Source: Methylovirgula sp. (GTDB lineage: Bacteria; Pseudomonadota; Alphaproteobacteria; Rhizobiales; Beijerinckiaceae). Taken from it: DNA of 36,112 bases. Positions within the stretch are counted from its first letter, which is position 1; each line of letters opens with the position of its first letter. The stretch spans positions 1-36,112 of the forward strand of contig JASHUD010000051.1 of the NCBI GenBank assembly GCA_030040215.1, in the 5' to 3' direction. This document shows, in pieces, positions 1 through 8,018 of this stretch. A model generated the notes under the pieces. That model was not told where the DNA came from. It saw nothing but the letters and a program-made list of their open reading frames with translations, and ran no database searches. Both the position numbers and the translations under genes were made by a program.

Positions 1-99
1 CATGTTTGCGGGGCCGACAAGAAAATGGGCCATTGTCCCAAGGCCCATCACTACATGGGATACCATCTCCGCGGAGCCAACAAGAAATCCGGCTATTGA
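1..99 (+). CDS. C-terminal end of an unidentified small protein (5' partial)
   Basis: Reading from base 1, frame 1 is open for 32 codons and stops at TGA 97-99. The tail is rich in His, Cys, Lys, Gly and Tyr, with a CGADKKMGHC stretch, two Cys nine residues apart and several His. It reads more like a real protein tail than the out-of-frame ATG at base 2, whose product is arginine/proline-rich and looks like a shadow. The start lies outside the window and I do not recognise the family. The two Cys and five His could bind a metal, but that is inference only. Confidence 0.45.
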   Translation, partial: HVCGADKKMGHCPKAHHYMGYHLRGANKKSGY

Positions 100-178
100 G
101 CGCATGGAGATCGCCGCGGTCTCGCTCGATCATTTACCTTCGGCATGCGGCGGAACGCGAAAATTTTTCGCACGATGC

Positions 179-385
179 TCAGTCCGGCCGTTCCATCCAT
201 TTGATGAGCGGCATCATGGGCAGAACCCAGGCCATGCCGAGCACGGCGTAGCATAGTGCCTGGACGAGCCCCGGAGCTTGCCGCAACGGCCGCGCCTGGG
301 CGAGCGCCATGGCGGCGAGCGCATAGGCGACCACGAAAGCGAGCATCAGGACCGAGCCCACGAACTTGCGCCGACTCTTGCGCAT
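179..385 (-). CDS. DUF2842 family small inner-membrane protein
   Basis: A 68-residue protein that begins MRKSRRKFVG. It has two predicted membrane helices (about residues 8-28 and 41-61) joined by a short QARPLRQAPG loop, and ends KWMERPD. This matches the alphaproteobacterial DUF2842 family, whose function is unknown. ATG 385 is preferred over a more upstream start because a good ribosome site, GGAGGGA, sits three bases ahead of it; the extra upstream residues are arginine-rich and unlike the family. It is transcribed divergently from higBA. Confidence 0.8.
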   Translation of the reverse strand: MRKSRRKFVGSVLMLAFVVAYALAAMALAQARPLRQAPGLVQALCYAVLGMAWVLPMMPLIKWMERPD

Positions 386-487
386 CGTCCCTCCAAAATG
401 CCGCGACAGGACGCGCCTGGATTTGGTCGCCGACCTTCGCCTTAAGTCCAAGCCGAATTCCGATCGGAACCGGGACCGGCCGAACAA

Positions 488-524
488 TTGACATCCATGC
501 AATACGCGTTACATATCACATAAC
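488..524 (+). promoter_or_regulatory. Candidate higBA promoter and operator
   Basis: A perfect -35 box TTGACA (488-493) is followed 17 bases later by an AT-rich ACATAT (511-516). A short inverted repeat, GTTA (508-511) and TAAC (521-524), overlaps the -10 area, where a HigA dimer would be expected to bind and repress. Transcription from here would start about seven bases before the higB ATG, so the mRNA would be nearly leaderless. The -35 is seen directly; the -10 and operator are inference. Confidence 0.4.
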
Positions 525-530
525 ACATGA

Positions 531-812
531 ATGATCCAAAGCTTCGCAGATCGGCAAACGGAACTGCTCTTCATGCGCGGCGGAGTTCCTGCCCAATGGC
601 GGAACTTCGGCAAAGTCGCCGTTCGCAAACTCGATATGGTCGACGCGGCGGTGAAACTTGAGGATCTTCGATCCCCGCCCGGCAATCGCCTGGAAAGGCT
701 GAAAGGCAATCGCGCCGGTCGGTACAGCATTCGCATCAACGACCAATGGCGCGTTTGCTTTCGGTGGACCGAAGCGGGGCCGGCCGATGTCGAGATTGTC
801 GATTACCATTGA
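531..812 (+). CDS. higB: HigB-type toxin (RelE superfamily mRNA interferase)
   Basis: A 93-residue toxin of a type II toxin-antitoxin pair. It starts MIQSFADRQTE and carries the family core: KLDMVDAA, then LEDLRSPPGNRLE, LKGNRAGRYSIR and INDQWRVCFRW. HigB toxins cleave mRNA on the ribosome and are held inactive by HigA. Length and motif order match the family. No clear Shine-Dalgarno precedes ATG 531, in keeping with a very short leader. The stop is TGATG (810-814), 14 bases before the preferred higA start. Toxin-before-antitoxin order is typical of hig loci. It sits alone between core genes, with no mobile-element remnants beside it. Confidence 0.9.
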   Translation: MIQSFADRQTELLFMRGGVPAQWRNFGKVAVRKLDMVDAAVKLEDLRSPPGNRLERLKGNRAGRYSIRINDQWRVCFRWTEAGPADVEIVDYH

Positions 813-826
813 TGATGGAGGTGGAT

Positions 827-1120
827 ATGCCCCGCATTCGAACGCATCCAGGCGAAATCCTCAACGAAGAATTCCTTATCCCTCTTAAAATCAGCGCCCG
901 GGCTCTCGCGGCCAAAATCGATGTCCCGCCCAATCGTATCACCGAGATCGTTCGGGGCGAGCGCGCGGTCTCGGCGGATACGGCAATTCGTCTGGGTATT
1001 CATTTTGGCACCACGAGCCAATTCTGGCTCAATCTCCAGCAAGCCTACGACCTATCGAAGGCGGAGCGCGACGGCGATTTTGGGAAGGTCAAAGCGCACA
1101 AGGGAGAACATGCGGCGTGA
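827..1120 (+). CDS. higA: HigA antitoxin (XRE-family helix-turn-helix)
   Basis: A 97-residue antitoxin starting MPRIRTHPGEIL, the usual HigA opening. A helix-turn-helix spans about residues 20-60 (SARALAAKID, NRITEIVRGERAVSADTAIRL), followed by the family's FWLNLQQAYDL segment. It should bind HigB and the operator in front of higB, repressing both genes. ATG 827 is chosen because GGAGGTGG ends two bases upstream and homologues start at this MP. ATG 812, which overlaps the higB stop, and ATG 815 are also in frame and would add four or five residues. Together with higB it forms an intact-looking pair. Confidence 0.9.
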   Translation: MPRIRTHPGEILNEEFLIPLKISARALAAKIDVPPNRITEIVRGERAVSADTAIRLGIHFGTTSQFWLNLQQAYDLSKAERDGDFGKVKAHKGEHAA

Positions 1121-1165
1121 TGTCCGTTTCCGCGAAGTCCGATGCCGCATAGATAGATCCGCGTC

Positions 1166-2287
1166 ATGACCGAAACCACGCTAAGCGCGAACCCGTCAAA
1201 AACCGCGGCGAGCCTCGCCGCCGATCGCTCCGCCGTTCGCATCTGGCTTTATTGCATCGCGGCGCTGGTCTTGGCCATGGTCGTGGTCGGCGGCGCGACG
1301 CGGCTCACCGAATCGGGCCTGTCGATCACCGAATGGCAGCCGATCCGCGGCGTACTTCCCCCCTTGAGCCACGATGCCTGGGTCAGAGAATTCGATCGAT
1401 ATAAGGAAATTCCGCAATATAGCGCGCTGTTTTCAAATCTCGATTTAAGCGGCTTCAAGTTCATCTTCTTTTGGGAATGGAGCCATCGGTTGCTCGGCCG
1501 GCTGATCGGCGTCGCATTCGCCGTGCCGCTCGTCGTCTTCTGGGCGCGCGGAACACTCAGCGGCATTTTGAAGCTGAAGTTGGTTGGCGTTCTGGCGCTT
1601 GGCGCCCTTCAGGGCGTCGTCGGCTGGTGGATGGTCGAGTCCGGGCTCGTCGGTCGCATCGAGGTGGCGCAGCAGCGCCTCGCCATTCATCTTTTGCTGG
1701 CTTCGCTTACCTTCGCAGCACTGATCTGGATCGCGAGTTCGCTGGCGCCGCGCGGCGCAGAACGGCGGGCGCGCTGGCAGCGCATTCTGGCGCTTGCGAT
1801 CCTGTTTGTGACGTTCGCGCAGATCTTCCTCGGCGCGTTGGTCGCCGGCCTGCGCGCCGGGCGCGTCTATAATACATGGCCGCTGATGGACGGCGGCCTC
1901 GCGCCGCCCGCCGGCGTTTTGACGGCTCTGCATCCCTTCTGGCGCAATCTCACCGACAACGTCGCCATGGTGCAGTTTCAGCACCGCATGGTCGCCTACG
2001 CGCTGCTGGCGCTGGCGATCGCCCAGGCAATCGCCACGGCGCGTTTTGCGCCGCGCACCGGCGCCGCGCGTCGCGCCATCGGCTTCGTCCATGTCGTCGC
2101 TCTGCAGGTGGTGCTGGGGATTACGACGCTGCTGCTCGCGGTGCCGCTTTGGGCCGGGCTGCTGCACCAGGCCTTCGCGATGGTGGTGCTGGCTTTCGCC
2201 GCCAGGAATGCGCAGGCACTGACGGAAGGCAATTTTGGGCGCGCGAACGATCCATTGCGGACGAAAGTGAAGTCCACGGTATCATAA
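1166..2287 (+). CDS. ctaA: Heme A synthase, COX15/CtaA family
   Basis: A 373-residue polytopic inner-membrane protein that oxidises the C8 methyl group of heme O to the formyl of heme A, the cofactor of aa3-type cytochrome oxidase. About eight membrane helices are visible. The four conserved heme-ligand histidines are H107 (EWSHRLLGR), H175 (RLAIHLLLA), H273 (FQHRMVAY) and H334 (LLHQAFAM). GGATRLTESGLSITEW (42-57) is the family's first-loop signature, and the long form with YNTWPLMDG (235-243) is typical of alphaproteobacteria. It starts 45 bases after higA with a weak ribosome site, so it may have its own promoter or be read through from higBA. Its presence implies an aa3 terminal oxidase elsewhere in the genome. 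Confidence 0.95.
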   Translation: MTETTLSANPSKTAASLAADRSAVRIWLYCIAALVLAMVVVGGATRLTESGLSITEWQPIRGVLPPLSHDAWVREFDRYKEIPQYSALFSNLDLSGFKFIFFWEWSHRLLGRLIGVAFAVPLVVFWARGTLSGILKLKLVGVLALGALQGVVGWWMVESGLVGRIEVAQQRLAIHLLLASLTFAALIWIASSLAPRGAERRARWQRILALAILFVTFAQIFLGALVAGLRAGRVYNTWPLMDGGLAPPAGVLTALHPFWRNLTDNVAMVQFQHRMVAYALLALAIAQAIATARFAPRTGAARRAIGFVHVVALQVVLGITTLLLAVPLWAGLLHQAFAMVVLAFAARNAQALTEGNFGRANDPLRTKVKSTVS

Positions 2288-2338
2288 TACCGCATCAGGG
2301 AATTCGCTGTTTTCTCGATTTATTCCGTCGCAGTGCGG

Positions 2339-2367
2339 TTGACGAAATCGCCGCCCTCGGGCTAGAA
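2339..2367 (+). promoter_or_regulatory. Candidate promoter of rplM-rpsI
   Basis: TTGACG (2339-2344), a 17-base spacer and CTAGAA (2362-2367) fit the alphaproteobacterial housekeeping pattern. The start would fall near 2374, giving a leader of about 40 bases. That leader holds a small GC hairpin, GGCGC (2378-2382) and GCGCC (2388-2392), and has no clear Shine-Dalgarno. It is placed exactly where a separate ribosomal-protein promoter is expected after ctaA. Confidence 0.45.
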
Positions 2368-2414
2368 GCGGCGCCTTGGCGCTGCCTGCGCCGCCTTCCC
2401 CCAGAGCCTCGCCC

Positions 2415-2882
2415 ATGTTCGGCAAGACCCATTCGACCAAGACCGCCGAGATCGACAAGCAGTGGATCGTCATCGACGCCGCGGGGCTCGTCGTTGGCCG
2501 GCTCGCCGCGCTGATCGCGCTCAGATTGCGCGGCAAACACAAACGCTCCTTCACGCCGCATGTCGACGACGGCGACAACATCGTCGTCATCAACGCGGAG
2601 AAAGTGGTCTTCACCGGCCGCAAGCGCGACGACAAGGTCTATTATCATTATTCGGGCTATCAGGGCGGCATCAAAGAGCAGACCCCGCGGTTCATCCTCG
2701 AAGGTAAGTTTCCGGAGCGGATCATCGAGAAGGCGGTGGAGCGCATGTTGCCGCGTGGGCCGCTGGGCCGCAAGCAACTCGGCAATCTGCGCGTCTACAA
2801 AGGCGCCGAACATCCGCATGCGGCCCAGAACCCGACGCCGCTCGACGTGGCAAGCCTCAACCGCAAGAACGCGAGGCCGTAA
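2415..2882 (+). CDS. rplM: 50S ribosomal protein L13
   Basis: A 155-residue protein, the usual length for L13 (about 150). Family features are WIVIDAAGLVVGRLA near the N-terminus, LRGKHKRSFTPHVDDGDN, and the C-terminal MLPRGPLGRKQLGNLRVYKGAEHPHA split across about residues 112-137. It is an early-assembling large-subunit protein. ATG 2415 is the only start that gives the family N-terminus; the upstream in-frame start adds a proline-rich run. The mRNA before the ATG is pyrimidine-rich with no Shine-Dalgarno. Its TAA shares its last A with the rpsI ATG, so the two are translationally coupled. Confidence 0.97.
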   Translation: MFGKTHSTKTAEIDKQWIVIDAAGLVVGRLAALIALRLRGKHKRSFTPHVDDGDNIVVINAEKVVFTGRKRDDKVYYHYSGYQGGIKEQTPRFILEGKFPERIIEKAVERMLPRGPLGRKQLGNLRVYKGAEHPHAAQNPTPLDVASLNRKNARP

Positions 2883-3355
2883 TGTCCGATACGTTTTCCT
2901 CGTTTGAAGACCTGCGCACGGCGACCGCGCCGCCGGCGCCGCCGGTCTATGTCCAGAAGCTCGACAAACAAGGTCGTGCCTACGCGACCGGCAAGCGCAA
3001 GGACGCGGTGGCGCGCGTTTGGATCAAGCCCGGCGCCGGCAAGGTCGTCGTGAACGAACGGCCGCTCGAAGTCTATTTCGCTCGGCCCGTGCTGCGGATG
3101 ATCTTGCAGCAGCCGCTGGGCGTCGCAAAACGCGTCGGCCAATACGACGTGACGGTCAGCGTCGCCGGCGGCGGCCTTTCCGGACAGGCCGGCGCCGTGC
3201 GGCACGGCCTCGCCAAGGCGCTCACCCATTACGAGCCGGAGTTGCGCCCGCTCCTCAAGAACGAGGGATTCTTGACCCGCGACTCGCGCGTCGTCGAGCG
3301 CAAGAAATACGGCAAGAAGAAAGCCCGACGCAGCTTCCAGTTCTCGAAGCGCTGA
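2882..3355 (+). CDS. rpsI: 30S ribosomal protein S9
   Basis: A 157-residue protein. After an acidic, proline-rich N-terminal extension of about 30 residues, common in alphaproteobacterial S9, the core follows: GRAYATGKRKDAVARVWIKP (31-50), VSVAGGGLSGQAGAVRHGLA, then the basic tail KKYGKKKARRSFQFSKR, whose end reaches the P-site tRNA. The ATG overlaps the rplM TAA by one base (TAATG), the standard L13-S9 pair. A palindromic repeat follows 26 bases after the stop and may also end transcription. Confidence 0.97.
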   Translation: MSDTFSSFEDLRTATAPPAPPVYVQKLDKQGRAYATGKRKDAVARVWIKPGAGKVVVNERPLEVYFARPVLRMILQQPLGVAKRVGQYDVTVSVAGGGLSGQAGAVRHGLAKALTHYEPELRPLLKNEGFLTRDSRVVERKKYGKKKARRSFQFSKR

Positions 3356-3381
3356 TTACTTCTTAGCGCGGGGTTGAGCGC

Positions 3382-3455
3382 CGTCATTGCGAGGAGCGAA
3401 GCGACGAAGCAATCCAGCAGCGTCTCTGGATTGCTTCGCTTCGCTTGCAATGACG
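3382..3455. repeat. Palindromic intergenic repeat, copy 1
   Basis: The left arm runs from CGTCATTGCGAG at 3382 to AATCCAG at 3417; the right arm runs from CTGGATTGC (3426-3434) to GCAATGACG at 3455. The arms are complementary at both ends with an internal bulge, because the left arm carries extra GGA and GACGAA-type bases. It would fold into a long hairpin. The second copy is at 12647-12725. Repeats with this outer sequence are, from general knowledge, dispersed in many Rhizobiales genomes. Between rpsI and argC it could act as a terminator. Confidence 0.85.
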
Positions 3456-3516
3456 TTGCCCGTCCGGCGAAGCGACACCAATTATGAAACTAATTGAATC
3501 GTGGGATCCGTAGTCC

Positions 3517-4440
3517 ATGAACGCCCGCATCTTCATCGACGGTCAATCCGGCACGACCGGGCTCGGCATCGCGGCGCGGCTTGCGGCGATCCCGGCGATC
3601 GAGCTCGCCCGCCTGCCGGAGGAGAAGCGCAAGGATCCGGCGGCAAAGGCCGCGCTGCTGCGCGACGTCGATCTCGTCATCCTCTGTCTTCCCGATGCGG
3701 CGGCGAAAGAAAGCGCCGCGCTCGTCGCCGCGCTCGGCCAAGCCGGCCCTCGCGTCCTCGACGCATCGAGCGCGCACCGCGTCGCGCCGGGCTGGGTTTA
3801 TGGTTTTCCGGAGCTGGCCAAGGGCCAAGCGGAGAAGGTCAAATCCGCGCCGCGCGTTTCCAATCCCGGCTGCTATGCGACGGGGGCCATCGCGCTGTTG
3901 CGGCCGCTCATCGACGCGGGTCTTCTGCCCACCGATCATCCGCTCGCCATCAACGCGGTCTCCGGCTATAGCGGCGGCGGCAAGACGATGATCGCCGATT
4001 ATCAGTCCGGCGTGGCGCCCGATTTCGAACTTTACGCGCTCGACCTGGAACATAAGCACGTACCCGAAATCGTGGCGCACGCGCGGCTCGCGCGCCGGCC
4101 GATCTTCGTGCCGAGCGTCGGCAATTTCTCGCAAGGGATGCTCGTCTCGATTCCGCTGTTCCTCGACGATCTGCCCGGCAGGCCGAAAGCCGCCGACCTC
4201 GAGGCCGCGATCGCCGCGCATTATGCGCAGGCCGAGTTCGTCCGCGTCATGCCCGCCGACCAGGATCGGCTCGAACCGCAGTCGCTGAATGGCAGCGACG
4301 GCCTCGAACTGCACGTCTACGGCAACGAAACGCGCCGCCAGGCTTTGCTCGTCGCCAAGTTCGACAACCTCGGCAAAGGCGCCTCAGGCGCGGCCGTCCA
4401 AAATCTCGGGCTGATGCTGGGGCTCGACGTGGCGCCGTGA
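3517..4440 (+). CDS. argC: N-acetyl-gamma-glutamyl-phosphate reductase, short (type 2) form
   Basis: A 307-residue cytosolic enzyme of arginine synthesis: NADPH-dependent reduction of N-acetylglutamyl phosphate to the semialdehyde. The N-terminal Rossmann segment reads FIDGQSGTTGLGIAARL (6-22). The catalytic cysteine is C119 in SNPGCYATG, and the family's DLEHKHVPEI and SLNGSDGLELHVYGN segments follow. At just over 300 residues with the shortened N-terminal domain it belongs to the type 2 ArgC group. The start is the first ATG of the open frame; the ribosome site is weak. It lies alone, downstream of rpsI and the palindrome, an arrangement common in Rhizobiales. Confidence 0.95.
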   Translation: MNARIFIDGQSGTTGLGIAARLAAIPAIELARLPEEKRKDPAAKAALLRDVDLVILCLPDAAAKESAALVAALGQAGPRVLDASSAHRVAPGWVYGFPELAKGQAEKVKSAPRVSNPGCYATGAIALLRPLIDAGLLPTDHPLAINAVSGYSGGGKTMIADYQSGVAPDFELYALDLEHKHVPEIVAHARLARRPIFVPSVGNFSQGMLVSIPLFLDDLPGRPKAADLEAAIAAHYAQAEFVRVMPADQDRLEPQSLNGSDGLELHVYGNETRRQALLVAKFDNLGKGASGAAVQNLGLMLGLDVAP

Positions 4441-4488
4441 TCGGCTGCTCGCGAGACCGCGAGTAGACCCACGCGGACTGGCCGGCGC

Positions 4489-5343
4489 CTATAGCCCCGG
4501 CTTCCAGGCGACGATCTCTTGGCGCTGTTCGCCGAGAAGGTCGGCGCCGAGGGTAAGTATCGAACCGGCTTTCAGATAGCGCGCCGGTCGGCGCGCCATG
4601 CCCACTCCCGGCGGCGTGCCGGTCAAGATCACATCGCCCGGTTCGAGTTCAATGAAATGCGAGATGTAGGAGACGAGGTGCTTCACGTTGAAGACCATCG
4701 TCTTGGTGTTGCCGGTTTGCATTCGCTCGCCGTTCACATTGAGCCAGAGATTTAACCCCTGCACGTCGGGAATTTCGTCGGGCGTGACGAGCCAGGGACC
4801 GAGCGGGCCGAAGCTTGGCGCGCTCTTGCCCTTCATCCATTGGCCGGCGTGCTCCAATTGAAAAGCGCGTTCGGAAACGTCGTTGGCAAGGCAGAAGCCG
4901 GCGACGTGATTGAGCGCGTCTTCTTCCGGCACGTAACTTGCCCGTTCGCCGATCACCACGCCGAGTTCGACTTCGAAGTCGAGCTTCTCGCTGTTCTTCG
5001 GCATGATGATCGGATCGTTGGGGCCGTTCGTGCAGTTCGGCGCCTTGCTGAACAAGATCGGCTCTTTCGGAATGGGCGCGCCGGTCTCCCGGGCGTGATC
5101 GCTGTAATTGAGGCCGATCCCGATGAAATTGGTGGGCTTGCCGACCGGCGGCCCGAGCCGGGGCGTGCCGCGCACCAGCGGCAGATTCGCCGGTCTGGCG
5201 CGGCGCAGTCGTGAGAGGTATTTGGCGCCGAGATATTCGCCGGCGAGATCGGGGACGAGGCCGCTTACGTCGCGAATCTTGCCGTCGGCATCGATGAGGC
5301 CGGGCTTTTCTTTGCCCTTCGCGCCGTAGCGGACGAGTTTCAT
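4489..5343 (-). CDS. Fumarylacetoacetate hydrolase (FAH) family protein
   Basis: A 284-residue protein with a short N-terminal domain (1-65) and a C-terminal FAH catalytic domain (about 70-280). Putative metal ligands of the family are visible: E124 and E126 in LDFEVELGVV and D155 in CLANDVSERAFQ; K171 and K173 and the closing GDVILTGTPPGVG are also conserved. Members cleave or hydrate acyl-pyruvate-like compounds. This layout is often labelled ureidoglycolate lyase or 2-keto-4-pentenoate hydratase, but the substrate cannot be read from the sequence and no pathway neighbours help. It is convergent with argC, with 48 bases between the stops. Confidence 0.88.
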   Translation of the reverse strand: MKLVRYGAKGKEKPGLIDADGKIRDVSGLVPDLAGEYLGAKYLSRLRRARPANLPLVRGTPRLGPPVGKPTNFIGIGLNYSDHARETGAPIPKEPILFSKAPNCTNGPNDPIIMPKNSEKLDFEVELGVVIGERASYVPEEDALNHVAGFCLANDVSERAFQLEHAGQWMKGKSAPSFGPLGPWLVTPDEIPDVQGLNLWLNVNGERMQTGNTKTMVFNVKHLVSYISHFIELEPGDVILTGTPPGVGMARRPARYLKAGSILTLGADLLGEQRQEIVAWKPGL

Positions 5344-5487
5344 GCGCTTCCCCTGACCTTTGCCGCCGCCCTGCGATTCTTAGCCCGTTGCACCGAGGCC
5401 GTCGAGGCGAAGGCTCGCTCCTTACCCCCCGCTGCCACGCGAAAGCAAAAGAAAATCAGAAGGATGGTTAGGACGTTTCGTTAAGCA

Positions 5488-7359
5488 TCAGCTCTTTACC
5501 CGCACGTATTCGCCGGGGGCGTCGCAGAGGGGGGCAAATTTGCGCCCGCCGGGGGCACGCGCCGGCACCTTTTCCCGGGCAAGCTTGCCGATCCAGGCTG
5601 CCCAATCCGGCCACCAGCTGCCTGGATGTTCGACCGCCCTCTGCAACCAGTCCTCGAAGGCGCCGGCCGGACGCGGGCCCGTCCAATATTGGTATTTCGG
5701 CTTTTTGGGAGGATTGACCACACCGGCGATATGCCCCGATCCGGCCAGCACGAAACGGACATCGCCGCCGAAGAGTTGCATCCCCGTAAACACCGATTTC
5801 GCCGGCGCGATATGGTCCTCGCGGGTCGCGAGACTATAGATCGGCACCGTCACTTCGGAGAGGTCGAGCATCTCGCCGTCGATCACCATCTCGCCCTTGG
5901 CGAGCTTGTTCTCGAGATAGCAATTGCGCAAATAAAAGGCGTGATTGGCGGCGGCCATCCGCGTCGAATCGGAATTCCAGGTCAGGAGATCGAATGGCAA
6001 CGGCGGCTGGCCGCGCATGTAACTATTCACGACAAACGACCAAATAAGGTCGTTCGGACGCAGCATGTTGAACACGGCCGCCATCTTTGCTCCGTCGAGA
6101 TAGCCTTTCTCGGCCATGCTTTCCTCGACCTGGCGGATCTGCTCCTCGTCGATGAACACCTTCAAATCGCCGGCATCGGTGAAATCCGTCTGGGCCGTGA
6201 AGAACGTCGCGCTGGCGATACGCCGGTCCCGGCGGCCCGCCATCAAGGCGAGGGCGATCGCCAGCAACGTTCCTCCGACGCAATAGCCGAGCGCGTGCAC
6301 GCTCGTTTCCCCCGTCGCTTTGCGGATCACGTCGAGGGCCGCAAATACTGCCTCTTCAAGATAGGCCTCGAAATCTTTGTCGCGATGCCGTGCATCCGGA
6401 TTGACCCAAGAGATCAGAAATACGGTCAGGCCTTGATCCACCGCGAATCGGACGAAGCTCTTCTCGGCGTTGAGATCGAGGATGTAATATTTGTTGATCC
6501 ACGGCGGGATGATCAGCAGCGGCCGTTTAAAGACCTGTTCGGTCGCCGGCGCATATTGAATGAGTTCCATCAGCTCGTTGCGGAAGATCACCTTGCCGGG
6601 CGTCGTCGCCACGTTGACACCGAGTTCGAATTTCGAGGAATCGCTCTGCCGGATGCGCAACTTTCCGCCGCCGGCCTTGATGTCCTCGGTGAGCAGTCCA
6701 ACGCCGCGCACGAGGTTTTCGCCGCTCGAACGCAGCGTCTCGCTGAGCAGTTCGGGATTCGTGCCGATGAAGTTCGAGGGCGACAGAGCGCTGGCAAGCT
6801 GGCGCAGATAGAATTGCGCCTTCTGTTTGGTGCGCGGATCGATCGTCTCCGAGCGTTGGACGAGGGTCTCCGCCCAGCTCGCCGAAATCGCGTGCGCCTG
6901 GCGCAGAAAATCGAAGATCGGACTTTCGCGCCATTGCGGCGCGGCAAAACGCCGGTCGGCGGGATCGTACGGCACGACGGGTTCGTCGGATTCGCCCGAA
7001 AGCCGCCGCAACGTATGCGCCCAGAGGCTCAGGAAATTCGTCGATAGCGCGGTCTGCGCCTCGACCGTGCGTTGCGGATCGGCGAGCCAATATTCGGCCA
7101 CGCGTCCGAAGCTTTGCACCGCATCGAGCACGGTGTCGGCGAAGCCGTTTCCGCTTGGTTCGGGAGACTTGATAAGAGCGGCGAGGGCCTTGCCGCTTTC
7201 CGCGATCAGTAAGGCGAGATTTTGCGAAAGCCGATCGAAATCCGGCGCGGCGGAATCGGTTGCCTTGGGCGTCTCCGGCGGCTCAGGGGCGGACGCGCTC
7301 GGCGAGGGAAAATCGCCGCGTTTGGCCGGCTGGCCGTGCTTCTTGCGCTTCTTTGCCAT
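5488..7359 (-). CDS. phaC: Class I poly(3-hydroxyalkanoate) synthase
   Basis: A 623-residue enzyme that polymerises (R)-3-hydroxyacyl-CoA into polyester storage granules. Residues 1-40 are a lysine/proline-rich, probably disordered head; the PhaC N-terminal domain spans about 85-260 and the alpha/beta-hydrolase core about 265-590. The catalytic triad is C360 in the lipase-like box GYCVGG, D515 in REDHIAP and H543 in GSGHIAGV. Its size and single subunit indicate class I. ATG 7359 is preferred because GGAGGTGGG precedes it by eight bases; the GTG 23 codons upstream has no such site. No phaA, phaB or phasin is next to it. Divergent from the secreted protein at 7458. Confidence 0.95.
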   Translation of the reverse strand: MAKKRKKHGQPAKRGDFPSPSASAPEPPETPKATDSAAPDFDRLSQNLALLIAESGKALAALIKSPEPSGNGFADTVLDAVQSFGRVAEYWLADPQRTVEAQTALSTNFLSLWAHTLRRLSGESDEPVVPYDPADRRFAAPQWRESPIFDFLRQAHAISASWAETLVQRSETIDPRTKQKAQFYLRQLASALSPSNFIGTNPELLSETLRSSGENLVRGVGLLTEDIKAGGGKLRIRQSDSSKFELGVNVATTPGKVIFRNELMELIQYAPATEQVFKRPLLIIPPWINKYYILDLNAEKSFVRFAVDQGLTVFLISWVNPDARHRDKDFEAYLEEAVFAALDVIRKATGETSVHALGYCVGGTLLAIALALMAGRRDRRIASATFFTAQTDFTDAGDLKVFIDEEQIRQVEESMAEKGYLDGAKMAAVFNMLRPNDLIWSFVVNSYMRGQPPLPFDLLTWNSDSTRMAAANHAFYLRNCYLENKLAKGEMVIDGEMLDLSEVTVPIYSLATREDHIAPAKSVFTGMQLFGGDVRFVLAGSGHIAGVVNPPKKPKYQYWTGPRPAGAFEDWLQRAVEHPGSWWPDWAAWIGKLAREKVPARAPGGRKFAPLCDAPGEYVRVKS

Positions 7360-7457
7360 GCGATCGTCCCACCTCCGGGTGCCATGATAGAGCTTTATTC
7401 CAAGGCTAGGAATCGCATTACTTCGCACGGCTGTGGGACGAAACCGAGAGGTTCCCG

Positions 7458-8018
7458 ATGTGGGTCACGCGGCGAATCGCTGCATTTCTTTGGGCCGCGG
7501 CCGTTTTGGCCGGTTTCGGCGCGGCGCCAGGCTTCGCCCAGGAGGGCCAATCGCCGACGCCGCAGGCGACGCGAGGCCAGCACCATTATTGGGACTGCGT
7601 CAGCCCGATTTGCACCTATGAGCAACCGAAGGATGCGAGCAAGCCGCCGCAGCCTTACGGCGGCGGCACGCCCATCGACGTGTTCCTGAACACCAAGTTC
7701 TGGACCGACGCTCCCGAGGCCAAGCCTTTCGTAAAGGCGACCCGCCCTCCGGAGGACACGCTTCACTATCAGACGACGGGCGGCAACGACATCGCCCGGC
7801 CGAAGCTGAAGACGTCGACGCAGTTGCAACAGATGGAGGACGAGCTCGAGCGGGCCGGAGCGGCCGGCGACCGGGCGGCCGGTATCAAGTCGCATTTCCA
7901 CGTCGAGGCGAGGAAGAGTGCGAAAACGTCCCGCGATGTTTCGAACGAACATCGATCCTCGAGCGCTTCTACCGCGCCGCTCGGCGCCGCTGACGCGGCG
8001 AGAGCTTCACGGCAATAG
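7458..8018 (+). CDS. Secreted protein of unknown function
   Basis: A 186-residue protein. A clear signal peptide (basic MWVTRR, hydrophobic AAFLWAAAVLAGFGA) ends near residue 27 (PGFA before QEGQ). The mature part has one close Cys pair in YWDCVSPICTYEQP, then a conserved-looking GGGTPIDVFLNTKFW and TQLQQMEDELERAG, and a Ser/Ala/Arg-rich tail. A periplasmic location is likely and the Cys pair could form a disulfide. I do not recognise a named family. GAGAGG precedes the ATG. It is divergent from phaC across about 100 bases, and its last 12 bases overlap, tail to tail, the end of the SDR gene. Confidence 0.8.
   Translation: MWVTRRIAAFLWAAAVLAGFGAAPGFAQEGQSPTPQATRGQHHYWDCVSPICTYEQPKDASKPPQPYGGGTPIDVFLNTKFWTDAPEAKPFVKATRPPEDTLHYQTTGGNDIARPKLKTSTQLQQMEDELERAGAAGDRAAGIKSHFHVEARKSAKTSRDVSNEHRSSSASTAPLGAADAARASRQ

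Noticed and set aside
2..256. Plus-strand open frame at the window start
   Set aside because: It runs antisense over DUF2842 and has biased composition; frame 1 ending at 99 is a better candidate.
5626..7047. 473-codon open frame antisense to phaC
   Set aside because: Shadow of the phaC reading frame; no start signal, no family resemblance.
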